Source: Anticarsia gemmatalis (lineage: Eukaryota; Arthropoda; Insecta; Lepidoptera; Erebidae). From it: a DNA stretch of 64,000 nt. Numbering within the stretch: the stretch's first letter is position 1; each line of letters starts with the position of its first letter. The stretch lies in assembly GCF_050436995.1 (NCBI RefSeq), contig NC_134764.1, positions 9,920,001 to 9,984,000 on the forward strand, read 5' to 3'. Below the pieces are notes generated by a model. It was not told the origin of the DNA, did not search any database, and saw only the letters and a program-made list of their open reading frames with translations. This document shows, piece by piece, positions 24,991-34,775 of the stretch. The translations under genes were made by a program, and so were the position numbers.

Positions 24991-25223
24991 GTTTATTATT
25001 TAACACTAACACAATATTGAGCTTAGAATACTTAAATACTTTTTTATGGAATGAGAATAATCTTTATAAATGACACTAGATGAGCCATTTCCTACCTCTA
25101 CATAGAATCAAATAGCAATTGAACAATTCAGAATTAAAATTTGATAAGCGCCCCTGGCATGTGGCGAAGTAATCATTTTTTGATGTCAAACTATCGATAC
25201 TACAGCACCGAGCCAAGGAGATG

Positions 25224-25487
25224 GGGTAGTTGCCTGGGTACTTTCGTACTCTGGTAAACTTGTACTCGTAAAAGGTTCGTCTAAAATGCTCAAACTGAAT
25301 ATGTAGCTTTTTTTGTAAATAATGTTGAAATTGTAATTATTACAGATTGAAACATTTTATTAGACACTCATTTGATACCAACGAAAATATGGCATAGAGC
25401 TGGTGCCGTCTCTATGTCATATTTCTAAACTAAAATGTTTTGTCATTTCATAAAGAGTAGCTGATTTGACTGGTAGGCAACTACCCT
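25224..25487 (+). mobile_element. Family F MITE with clearest terminal inverted repeats
   Basis: Left end GGGTAGTTGCC and right end GGCAACTACCC are perfect 11-bp inverted repeats. The interior shares the F core (TTGATACCAACGAAAATA). Non-coding. Confidence 0.75.
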
Positions 25488-25907
25488 ATTACTCTGTAGT
25501 AGAAAAATATTTTTTTTTATAGACTAATGAAAGTCCAGGATGGTTTTCAAACTATTTTCCAAACGTACCAACAGTTGGGTTTAAATCCCGGTGAAGAACA
25601 GTCGAGTTTACAAATCCCAATTATTAAGAAATATCTCTTTAATATAAGTACTAGTACATGCACCATTAGTCTACTCTTATACAAAATCACTAGTTATTAT
25701 CCTCAAGTTAAATATTCTCAAAGCGAACTAGAACTACTTATATATTGCAGCAGCTCAGTGGAATCTCACGTACGAGACTAAATGCTTACGTTTTGCAATG
25801 TCTCGCAATATGGCGTCTAAATCGACTCATTAAAAAGTACTGCTACAATTACATACATCGCTTACGGATTGTGGGTTTGTTTATATTTGTTGCTTATTTA
25901 TAATAGA

Positions 25908-26127
25908 CTAGCTTTTGCCCGCAACTTTGTCCGCGTGGTTTGTTACTTAAGTCAGAATTTTCATACAAACTTTCATCCCTATTTTATACCCTTGGTGGTA
26001 GAATTGATCAAAGTCCTTCCATAGCGAATTTCTACATTCTTACATCTACCTGCGTGCCAAATTTCAGCCCGATTTGTTCAGTGGTTAGGCTGCGCGTTTA
26101 TAGATCGCTATGTCAGTCAGTCACCTT
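25908..26127 (-). mobile_element. Helitron-like or RTE-derived fragment
   Basis: Read on the - strand it ends GGACAAAGTTGCGGGCAAAA, then GCTAG before a T. The other side carries CATACAAACTTTCATCCC and GTCAGTCAGTCACC on the + strand. I recall this as a common lepidopteran repeat type. One copy here, inner boundary uncertain. Confidence 0.4.
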
Positions 26128-26164
26128 TGCGTTAAACATATTTAGATCTTCAACGACTGAGACT

Positions 26165-26235
26165 ATTGAGGTATTGTATCCGACTGCTGACATAGGGCCC
26201 CGGGTTCGATTCCCAGGACCCTGATAAAGTACTAT
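26165..26235 (+). repeat. tRNA-like SINE scrap
   Basis: Contains CCCCGGGTTCGATTCCCAGG, a good pol III B box (GGTTCGATTCC), after GTATCCGACTGCTGACAT. No acceptor stem or cloverleaf can be drawn, so it is not a tRNA gene. Confidence 0.4.
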
Positions 26236-27191
26236 TGGTCTTTTTCTTATTAATATTAGATTATTTTCAATAGAAGTCCGGAGTTTGGTAACATGTTCGG
26301 CATCGTAATAAACTCGCACCCTATTACATAGGAAGAACATTGTAAATGATGAAACGCAGGTTTTTATATATCTCTACCTACTCCGTCGGGTATAACAAGC
26401 GTGATATTATGTATGTGTGTGTAATGTATGTTTATACGTTAAAGACACAATTTACCGTTTAGTTTTTTGGCCGATATTTAGTAACTAGTTTATTTGGAAT
26501 TGGCCATATGTGCAAGAAGAGTTTTTGTGTGCACTGGCGCCTACATATTTACTTGTATGTACAAACAATATACTAATTAGGAATGTAGTAAGAATTACAC
26601 AAGTCTAAATAACTGCCCATCTAGGACGTTGAAGTTGGTTACGTCCTTCTATTTCTCGACTAATGCCTGTTTATTTGTTTCGACTTCAATTATAGATCTA
26701 AATAATAATGGTACATATTAATAATGTATGACGACAACGAGAGCTGACTTATGTTAGACTATTCAGTAAATAAAAGTACAAAAATGATTAATTAATAACT
26801 AACTATGCTTACCACAATACATATCTACATCTATAGACAAAATAAGTAGTAGAGTAAGAAATGTTAAGCAAAATTTATTTGTTTTTGTAATTCGTTTCAT
26901 GACTTAAATTAATTTATTTTGTGAATCTTATACAATTTACCTACAAGCATATTTTTATCGACTAAAATACAAATAGCACTTCAAATACACTTCATTAACT
27001 CGGCGTCTCGACCAAAATGCCGACTGACTCTAACTAAATAGATCCATAGACTTCCTATAGACTTCCTGTCATTTACTGCATTTTTATAAGCCCTATTTGG
27101 AAGAGCAGGCTAGTAAGGTATTTAGCGTGTATAAGTATTTAAGTAGCTCGTTTATAGAAAACTGGAACCATTTTAATGTCTATATTTATTA

Positions 27192-27436
27192 GGGTAGTTG
27201 GCTTCCAGTCAAATCAGCTACTCTTTACGAATATAAAAAAACCTATTTTAGTATAGAAATACAACATATTGATATCTTTTCGTTGTGATCAAAGGAGTGT
27301 CTCGTAAAATGTACATATGTAACCCCTAGTTATCGTACGTTATTTACGAAACCAAATAACATAGCGTGAGCATCTTTGATGAACCTTTAACGAATACAAG
27401 TTTCATAATTTTACGTTAACCTCGTCAACTACTCTA
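27192..27436 (-). mobile_element. Family F MITE, inverted relative to the others
   Basis: Starts GGGTAGTTGGCTTCCAGTCA and ends CGTCAACTACTCT. Its + strand matches the reverse complement of the other F copies (AGTCAAATCAGCTACTCTTT). Diverged. Confidence 0.55.
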
Positions 27437-28238
27437 TTTGTTAAAATTCTAGCTTCATGTTTGCAGCTGAATGAATACTAAATCCACTCAAGAACTAGAT
27501 CTTTTCAAAATACCATATTTTCAGAAAATTTAAAGTGCTTATGATTAGTCAAGATTAGACTATCAAAGAATTTGTAATGTTCGCGTTGCATGTTTATTAC
27601 GCATACATATAATAGAAAACGGGAATTAACTTAAACATAATTATTTACCTCGTAATGCATGATGTACGCCGGTGCAGGTTACACAGGCCATAGTTGCAGT
27701 CCATTGCAGAGCATCTACTCGAAGGGCAAACCACTAACCACAAATCCTTTTCACCATCCTTAAGTCCTTTTCACTCAACAACACTTCTACTTAATAATTG
27801 TTTGTGAAGCAAATCAAAACACAGAAATTTCAGTAGAGACAAGAAATTTCAATAGAAAAAGCGACTTCAAGGTATCCGCGACGTGGAAACTTGTGACTAA
27901 TGTCTCTCACTGAACAGGGTGACAGTTGTTGTAGTATGTGACGGTAGTTGGAGAAATCAAAATAATATATGAGGGTGGATGAACATTTGTCCGCTTCATA
28001 TGAAGTTAAGTCCTGTCATCAAGTGTCATCGTTGATTCAGTTAGCCTGCGGCAGCCAGTGTTGCCCGCGCCGAAATTTTACGCTTCACAAGATAAAACGC
28101 GTTAATTTCCGAAGTTTATTTTAAGTATATGTAATAAAGATTAGCCAATCTAAGGGGAATTTAGGAAAATTTTATTCCACTTCGTTGAAATTATTTTTAC
28201 ATATAAAAAGTAAACAAAATATAGGTTTTTATCTATAA

Positions 28239-28520
28239 CTAGCTGACCCGCGCAACTTCGCTTGCATCACGTAAGAGAGAATGACTCATAATTTTCCCCG
28301 TTTTTGTAACATTTTTCGTTACTACTCCGCTCCTAATGGTCGTAGCGTGATGATATATAGCTAATAGCCTTCCTCGATAAATGGGCTATCTAACAGTGAA
28401 CGAATTTTTCAAATCGGACCAGTAGTTCTTGAGATTAGCGCGTTCAAACAAACAAACAAACAAACAAACAAACAAACAAATAAACAAACAAACTCTTCAG
28501 CTTTATAATATTAGTATAGA
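28239..28520 (-). mobile_element. Helitron-like element, family C, intact ends, long (CAAA)n
   Basis: On the - strand it starts TCTATACTAATATTATAAAG after an A and ends with a hairpin-forming GCAAGCGAAGTTGC, then GCGGGTCAGCTAG before a T. That is the TC...CTAG structure and A/T target of Helitrons. An internal (CAAA) tract of about 11 units (28445-28492) is longer than in other copies. No open frame, so non-autonomous. Confidence 0.7.
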
Positions 28521-28601
28521 TAATATAAACTCAGCAAAAAGGTGAATAAAGCTCGTGGCTAACTACAAAAGCGCAGATCGATCTCTCAAATTAATCTACG
28601 C

Positions 28602-28815
28602 TTCTCGAGGTTGGTCAGTGGATGGGTGACCTAACGAGTTCCTTCGTCTTTCGGAAGGCACGTTAAACTGTAGGTCTTGCCAAAGACCTTCGACAGTCGT
28701 TACCAGTAGTCAGTAGCTTGAAAGTCTAAAAATCAGTCTTACCGAGGGTATCGTATTAACCCAGGTAACTAGGTTGTGGAGGTCCGGGAGAGTAGGAGGT
28801 CGCTTTATGTAAAAA
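28602..28815 (-). repeat. LINE-tail repeat (family I)
   Basis: Contains TGGATGGGTGACC, GGAAGGCACGTTAA, CAGTCTTACCGAGGGTATC and AGGAGGTCGCTTTATGTA. The reverse complement of the last blocks is found at 49200-49325 and 35459-35530 (GCGACTGCCTATCTTACC; GGTAAGA-TGGTTGTCA words). Probably the 3' part of a non-LTR retroelement. Confidence 0.5.
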
Positions 28816-30941
28816 GTGATATTCCACTGCATCTAGTGAGAATGAAAGTCGAATCCAACATACATAGTTGAAAAAAAGGCTGATGATGACAGGGTTAATA
28901 AAATAAACTAATCCAAGTAATTATTATATCATATTTATTTATTTATTTACAATATTATCGCACCGAGACAGCGCGTAATTATGATATTGCACTAAGATTG
29001 CACACGTTACGAATCGACAGTTATACATACAATAAATAATTAAAATACACATTGTTGAAATAAAACTAAGTTTAGAGAATTATCCTTTAAACTAATGTGT
29101 TTTGTGAAATTAAGCCAAGTAGTAAATTATTTTTAAAATAGAAAATTTTGTTGTTAAAAATTCACTTTTACAATTTTTTACTTAATTACATAATTGTAAT
29201 CGTAACAAAAAATCAGGTAGATAAAAAATATAGTCAAAATTATTAGACATCATAAACAACATTATCCTTCAAACAAATAATTCCCAAAAGTAATTTATTT
29301 TCAACAATATTTCTTAAAGAAATAAACGTGATTATATGAACATGATAATCTATCCATGTAGACTAAAATATAGTACAATTTTATAGTATAAAGTACATAA
29401 ATGATAAAAATAATACATTTTGAAAGCACTTGTCTCACCAGGAGTAATAAAACACTTAATAGCTTAAATTATGAAAGTATAACTTGGCTGTAACACTACC
29501 GAGCGTCTTTATACAAGCTTATGTCAAAATAAATAACCTTAAATATTTCGACGAGACGAGCTTAACGCATTTTACAAAATGGCGATGTTTTAGCCGTATA
29601 GTAGGGAGTTTGATTCCCCGGTTGGTGAGACAGGCGCCTGTTTACTACGAAACACGAGTGTTCAGGCGTGTATATACGCCTAATTATATAAACAATGTTA
29701 AACCAGTCTCATAGCAAATAAAATATAGGCTTATAGACAAATATTTATAGGTAAAGTCGTTTTTGGAAATGAACACATTTACTTCATATAAGTCCATATT
29801 TGCGAATTGCAAAATTAGTATCCGGCTTTCGGCCTTAAGTCTACCCATTCTTGTCAGACATGTAGTTTCATCTTAATATATTTTTTCTTAGGATATACCA
29901 ATAGTATATTTTGTGAGGCGATGTTTGGCACTCAAGTAGGACGTATATTAAGTAAAAATATCTGTTCAAAACCAAAAAAGAACGACCGAATTACGACAGA
30001 CTAGTCGATTGCTATTCTAAATATATTATCGCCTAACTATTGCACCTATGTATATAAAATTATTTTAATAAATAAATAAAAACATACATAGTTATACATG
30101 ACATACGATATACTTTAAATCCTTATATTAAAATAAGGTGGTATACGCGAAATATAAACTTATAAATATGAATATACAATGTGTGTTTGTCACTGGACAT
30201 CTCCGAAACGGCTCGCCCGTTAGCGATTGGCACGATTGGATTGGAAGCTAAACCATAGTAGCATATTGGAGTTTATATGACTTGTTATAACAAACTTAAT
30301 TATAAGCTGCAATTAAAATATATTTAGCAAATCAATGAGCTACTACAGTAAAGCATTTAATGTTCTCAAAAAAAATATTTTCTTCCGGTTAACGTATTTT
30401 GACGTCAAAAGACGTCTACGCCGATTAAAATTAGCGTCATGTCGAAACAATTTAGTTTTTCTTAAAGTTATAAAAAAATATTGCACACTCCATATTAATA
30501 TTGCACGAAAATATTCTTTGTTATAATTATTGCACAGTTCAAATATATCATTAAAAATAAAAAATATTGCACTTCACTTAACTTTTCAGGCAATTTATAA
30601 TGTTCATGCCTCATTCTCGTAGATTCAAAAAAATAATCGCGATCTTCGTATATCGTTAAAATAATATAGAAAAATCCGTCGTTGAGCAAAATATTTGCAA
30701 GTATTTTTCATATAGTATATTTCCTTTGCTTGATATAATATACATTCATGCATGCATTTACAATTCATTCATATTATATATTTCTTATAAAATAATCGTG
30801 TTGACTGTATAAAATAGCAAGGAAGGTATTTTAAAAGTATTTATTGAGAATACTATTTGACTTTGTGCTTCTTTTTCAACTGCAAAATTTGATTTAATCT
30901 GATATTATCTACATATTCGTTTTGTTGTTTGACTAAGGTAT

Positions 30942-30947
30942 TTTATT
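30942..30947 (-). terminator. Candidate polyadenylation signal of the - strand gene
   Basis: AATAAA (TTTATT on +) about 380 nt after the stop codon; a second one lies at 30845-30840. Confidence 0.35.
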
Positions 30948-31310
30948 TTAAGGCTGATTAAGGGCTGTTTATATTCACGCCGAGCATCTAAAGGCCGAAT
31001 AGCATTTAACAAGATTTCACATTCAGGTCGAATAGAATTTTGAGAGTAATTTCTTTCAGGTTACTTGAAAGCCGAATACTCAATTCAAATATGTCATTTT
31101 AAGGCCCAATAGCACATTTCTACCACTTAATTTTCGGGCTGAATTGCACATGCCAAACATTTTATATTCAGACAAAATAGCAAATTTCAAACATTTTGTC
31201 TTCCGGCTTAATAGGTTTTCAAGACATTTTTAAATTTCAGACACTTAAATTTCAAGTCGAATCTAACTGCACATTAAGCCGAATAGCACCTCCAAAAATA
31301 CATTTAAAAC
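30948..31310 (-). repeat. Degenerate ~34-bp tandem array in the 3' UTR
   Basis: About nine units carry a variant of AGGCCGAATAGCACATTT on the + strand, e.g. starting near 30991 (AAGGCCGAATAGCA), 31070 (AAGCCGAATACTCA), 31101 (AAGGCCCAATAGCACA), 31135 (CGGGCTGAATTGCACA), 31169 (CAGACAAAATAGCAAA), 31203 (CCGGCTTAATAGG) and 31276 (AAGCCGAATAGCACC). Adjacent units are 33-34 bp apart in the best-preserved part. In the transcript each unit presents a TGTGCTATTCGGCTT-like word. Most units keep CATTT or ACATTTT downstream of it. Confidence 0.75.
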
Positions 31311-31328
31311 ACCTTCAAAAACAGTAAT

Positions 31329-31528
31329 CTAGGGTAAATACCCGAGCGTGTCCTCGAGGCTGGCGTTCCTGCTGAGCGGCGCGTGCGCGAACCCGAGCGG
31401 CGCCGCGCGGCCGCACAGTGCGCGCACGTCGGTGCGCTGCGACAGGCGCACGTCCGCGAACAGAGCCGCCATCTCCGCCGACTTCTTCACGCTCAGCGCT
31501 TCTTGAGAGCCTGCGCCCGTGCTGCGGA
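31329..31528 (-). CDS. PTB-domain protein, exon 6 (C-terminal, residues ~912-977)
   Basis: Acceptor CTCCAACAG; two bases complete a Val codon from exon 5, then 65 codons to TAG. It encodes STGAGSQEALSVKKSAEM..., then an Ala/Arg/Leu-rich segment and the C-terminus SLEDTLGYLP. The exon is strongly GC-rich (runs such as GTGCGCGCACTGTGCGGCC) compared with exons 2-3 of the same gene, and Ala and Arg codons end mostly in G or C. No domain is recognised. The frame and splice phases agree with exon 5. Confidence 0.85.
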
Positions 31529-32127
31529 CTGTTGGAGAGTAGATTTTATTTTTAACTGTCTCACTGCTAGGCTGTCTAAAGGTCTTGAATAAGAAAGAAG
31601 GGTCGTGTTTTAAAACCACCTTGATAGTTAAGAGTGTGTTAGAGACTTATGTATTCCTTCGGTATCTTCCATACAGAATGATAATTTAGATTTATTCGAG
31701 CTGTATATTTTTTGTATAGTTAGTGATCAACCTAGTGTCAGTCTAACATCATATTAAAATAATTTATTAATATCAACAAACTTTATCAAAGAAAACATAA
31801 AAGTCAATAAAAATCATTCAAATAAAGACCAATAATGAAAAAAAACCATACCTTAAACTTATAGCAAAACTTTATAAGCCGGTTGCTATGATTAGTAATA
31901 CAGGCGCTAAACATATTGCAACACTAGTTTATAATTAAAGAAAGTCAGATGTTTAAGGTAATCAAGCATAACTTCGCATTAGAAGACCCATCACAAAAAA
32001 AGCTGAGTATCCCCAAATATCAAATTATAATTACCAATGAACTTTACTAAAATTAAAAGCCAGTGGACACCATAGAAGCAAGCCTTAAGACGTCTAAACA
32101 AAGAAGAGCAATGATACTAACACTCAC
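31529..32127 (-). other. Intron 5 of the - strand gene
   Basis: 599 bp, GT-AG. It holds a 30-bp scrap of family A at about 31712-31742 (AGTGATCAACCTAGTGTCAG). Nothing else is recognised. Confidence 0.7.
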
Positions 32128-32255
32128 CGGTGAGCCGCTGCATGTTTCTAAGCCGCGGCTTGTTCTGCAGCAGCAGCTCGTAGTCCAGGGTCACGCTGTC
32201 CGAGCTGCGAGCACGACGACCACGCTCCGAGCGACGACGACCACCGCCCCAGCGA
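32128..32255 (-). CDS. PTB-domain protein, exon 5 (Arg-rich, residues ~869-911)
   Basis: Acceptor CACTTGCAG, donor CACCG/gtgagt. One base completes a Ser codon, 42 codons follow and one base is left, matching exons 4 and 6. It encodes RWGGGRRRSERGRRARSS, an RGG/RRS-type basic stretch that could be methylated, phosphorylated or nuclear-targeting, then DSVTLDYELLLQNKPRLRNM. A + strand open frame over it is a shadow. Confidence 0.85.
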
Positions 32256-32329
32256 CTGCAAGTGGAATAAAGATAAGGTTAGTTTTAGATAGATCAAAGG
32301 CCTCCGATCACATTGCATCAAGTATCCAA

Positions 32330-32586
32330 CCCCTCACGAATATCATGACCCCTACGACTCCAATGACCCCAACGACCCACATGATCCCCTCGAGGCCGCC
32401 AAGACCCCTTATGACGCCCACGATCTCCCACGATCCCACACGATACCCCACGACCCCACACGATACCCCACGATACGCCACGATAGGCCAGGACCCCACA
32501 CGATACCCCACACGATACCCCACGATACGCCACGATAGGCCACGATAGGCCACGATACGCCACGATACCCCACACGATACCAGTTC
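32330..32586. repeat. 10-bp minisatellite CGATACCCCA-type in intron 4
   Basis: From 32421 the + strand reads as consecutive 10-mers of CGATACCCCA, CGATACGCCA and CGATAGGCCA, with two extra CA dinucleotides and a few GACCCC variants. 32330-32420 is a more decayed extension (ATGACCCC, CGACCCA words). C/G-rich and strand-asymmetric. Long open frames on both strands are a by-product of the repeat. Confidence 0.9.
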
Positions 32587-33066
32587 CACGACAACAGACA
32601 CCAGTTCCAACTAGGAGAACGGTATCTCCGTTTAACTAATTCCTATCCCATTACCGGGCTAGGGGATCTTTATAGAGTGGAGAAAGCGAGTACATCACGC
32701 TGACTAAGTCTGGATACATTAGAATTCAACAAATTGTAAAAATCTCTCTTTTTAAAAAGTGTTGCAATCATATTGATAAGAATTCAAATTCGTACGGTAA
32801 GGCCAAGCCTACAAATATTTAAATTAGAATTTTGAACTTAGATAACTTTAAATTGCTTATTCATAGTTTTTATTTCGAAATTGCGATGAAACAAGGATGT
32901 GATTGTAAGTTAACAGAACATAAAATTAATTATTTATTTAGAGGCTTCCCTTCTAGTGATATCGAAATAATTCCCTTAAGATAATTCTCATTCTCAAAAT
33001 TAGATTTATTAAGTGGAATTTAATAGAGGCTGGCTGTCTAACAAATTTAAAAAAAAGATAATATTT

Positions 33067-33234
33067 CAGTAGCGCGATTCTCTACAGTCGGTACTGACGA
33101 GTATCGAAAGTTTGACATTTAAAATGTACTGTCAAAATAGTTCCTACAACGCCCGTTAGAGGCGCTGATCAAGTTTTTATACAACATTTCTCGATAGCTA
33201 GCCAGTCGATAGTGATAGAGAATCGAGCTACCAG
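33067..33234. mobile_element. Family D foldback MITE next to exon 4
   Basis: Begins CAGTAGCGCGATTCTCTACAG and ends ATAGAGAATCGAGCTACC, with interior ATCGAAAGTTTGACATTTA and AGAGGCGCTGATCAA. It lies 24 bp beyond the donor GT of exon 4 on the transcribed strand. Confidence 0.7.
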
Positions 33235-33263
33235 GTGCTCTACAGAAAATTAAAATAACTTAC

Positions 33264-33455
33264 CTTCCTCTCCCACTCTTGTCATCATCGAAAGCCCTCT
33301 TCATCCTATCGGAGTAGGCTTTAGAGGGACTCCGGAGGTACTCCATGCTGTGAGAGGCCTGCAACCGCCTGGGGCCAGTGCAGTAACACTTGTTGCTGTC
33401 GGCACAGCTCTCTGAATCACACGAACAGTAGCTGAAGTCGCCGTCGTAGTATTCT
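33264..33455 (-). CDS. PTB-domain protein, exon 4 (second half of cysteine cluster, residues ~805-868)
   Basis: Acceptor CACTTTTCAG, donor GGAAG/gtaagt. One base completes Lys, 63 codons follow and two bases remain, matching exons 3 and 5. It encodes EYYDGDFSYCSCDSESCADS, then NKCYCTGPRR, a near-copy of the cysteine motif at the end of exon 3, then SMEYLRSPSKAYSDRMKR. Function of the cysteine cluster is unknown; metal binding or palmitoylation are both possible. Confidence 0.88.
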
Positions 33456-33507
33456 CTGAAAAGTGGAAAGATATATTTTAGTTTAAAATAATGATAAGTT
33501 TGATATT

Positions 33508-33605
33508 AGATGAAGAATATGGCGCTGGTACCTACCAGCGCCATATTCTTCATCTCCAAAGTCTAGTCCTTACAAACTAACCTTAGTTTGTAAGGACTAG
33601 ACTTT
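33508..33605. repeat. Two adjacent perfect palindromes built of four 23-bp blocks separated by CC
   Basis: Block 1 (33508-33530, AGATGAAGAATATGGCGCTG...) is the exact reverse complement of block 2 (33533-33555). Block 3 (33558-33580, AAAGTCTAGTCCTTACAAAC...) is the exact reverse complement of block 4 (33583-33605). The three junctions 33531-33532, 33556-33557 and 33581-33582 are all CC, giving a strict 25-bp spacing. The two palindromes do not resemble each other. Confidence 0.95.
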
Positions 33606-34440
33606 AATTAAATGATGTTTATAATCGTATCATAGTGCTACTTTGAATCGGGCACTCCACATTTCAAATTACTCGAAAAAGTTATAAGTAATAATAGGTC
33701 TGAAGGTATGGTAAGGTAGATAGAGGGTAAAAATAATTGTTCCGAATAGGGAAATACAAATAAAATAAACGGTACTTTTGGTAACATTTAACTTATCAAT
33801 ATGGGTAAAATCCTACGAAGCTTATAGGCAGATAGGACGTAAAAGTCTCAAAATCAACGATTTATTAAACATTATTGGTAAAATTTTATGATTCTATTTA
33901 CCTATAAGAACGCCATTTTAAGTCAACTGTGTGACTTAACCATAGTTCAATTCACTACCTCACAATTAAAGCGTAAAACAATAATTACAAACTAAATATT
34001 TAGTGAAACTAATTATAAAATGTACTCTATATAGTTAATTCTGTTCAGTAATTCACCAAGTGGCTTGCGCTCGCGCACCACGCTCTGATTACACACATTT
34101 CATTTCTACTACACAAACGACAGAGAAATATAGACTCTATAGTGAAAATATAAGGTTTATTTTTGTTTGAAAGGTTTAAGATTTAATGTAATTAATACTA
34201 CACTCTCTTTGACGCGATATATTGGTGAACGAACGGTCGAAAGTAGAAATTTTGGTAAACACCTAACTTAATGTATGTGAATTTTGATGAATATATTGTA
34301 TTGTTTGTTCGTCTCTTAATAATTTGTTTTGGCTTGTTTTAATAATCGTTGTGATTTTGTGTGATATTGTAAATTGGTTATTAAGTTTGTTTTTTGAATA
34401 AAATTTTGAATTTTGAATTTCTGTGATTTGATATGACTAT

Positions 34441-34540
34441 AAGTATGGGTGTGAATGAAGCAAATTAAGTTTTTTAATATTGTACAAAGTCGCGTTGGCT
34501 CTGCCTACCGCTATATGAAGAGGACGTGATTTTATGTATC
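34441..34540 (+). repeat. Family B copy
   Basis: Reads GTATGGGTGTGAATGAAGCA, then GGCTCTGCCTACC and ACGTGATTTTATGTAT, aligning with 36716-36830 and 51517-51620. Non-coding; probably part of a retroelement or MITE. Confidence 0.55.
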
Positions 34541-34679
34541 TGTGATTAGGAAATATCTCGAAACAGAAAATATTACGAAACCCTACTTTTGTAAATTGCA
34601 TGCTTATTCAAATTAAGCATTTTAATGCATTTATTAAAAGACTAAAATCCAACATTTCGATTCTCGTTTTTATATGAAA

Positions 34680-34775
34680 AAGACACAGAAAGCGAAATGA
34701 GGGAGAAAGATTAGGAAGACTGGCCTCACCACCTTATGGGATTCATAGCATGGAATAGAGGGAGAGAGTTCTTAT
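34680..34775 (+). repeat. LINE tail with GA-rich end
   Basis: Contains GGGAGAAAGATTAGGAAGAC, CACCTTATGGGATTCATAGC and a GA-rich end, as at 2154-2268. Confidence 0.55.

Larger units (their letters stand above)
24991..30839. other. Intergenic region between convergent genes
   Basis: 5.8 kb of AT-rich DNA without a supported gene. It holds family F MITEs (25224-25487, 27192-27436), Helitron-like elements (25908-26127, 28239-28520), a tRNA-like SINE scrap (26165-26235) and a LINE tail (28602-28815). A GC-richer patch at about 28030-28090 (GCGGCAGCCAGTGTTGCCCG) is unexplained. Between 28900 and 30830 I see only AT-rich sequence with short accidental open frames. Confidence 0.6.
30840..31328 (-). 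other. Probable 3' UTR of the - strand PTB gene
   Basis: Directly downstream of the TAG at 31331-31329. AATAAA on the - strand occurs at 30947-30942 and 30845-30840. Most of the stretch is taken up by a degenerate tandem array. The exact cleavage site cannot be read from sequence. Confidence 0.55.
32256..33263 (-). other. Intron 4 of the - strand gene
   Basis: 1008 bp, GT-AG, holding a 10-bp minisatellite (32330-32586) and a family D MITE (33067-33234). The remainder is AT-rich with nothing recognised. Confidence 0.75.

Noticed and set aside
26165..26235. Possible tRNA gene (B box GGTTCGATTCC); also 13606-13700 and 44300-44460
   Set aside because: No paired acceptor, D or anticodon stems; bodies are shared with or resemble SINEs.
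30948..31310. CRISPR-like array
   Set aside because: Spaced repeats of ~34 bp, but units are contiguous and degenerate without unique spacers, and this is eukaryotic DNA.
32308..32610. Overlapping open frames on both strands (up to 161 codons on +, 100 on -)
   Set aside because: They are created by the 10-bp minisatellite and by the antisense of exon 5; residues repeat with the unit (RYPT, VAYRG) and no start or splice context supports them.
33508..33605. Tandem microRNA hairpins
   Set aside because: Arms of 23 bp with a 2-nt loop are too short and too perfect for a typical animal pre-miRNA.
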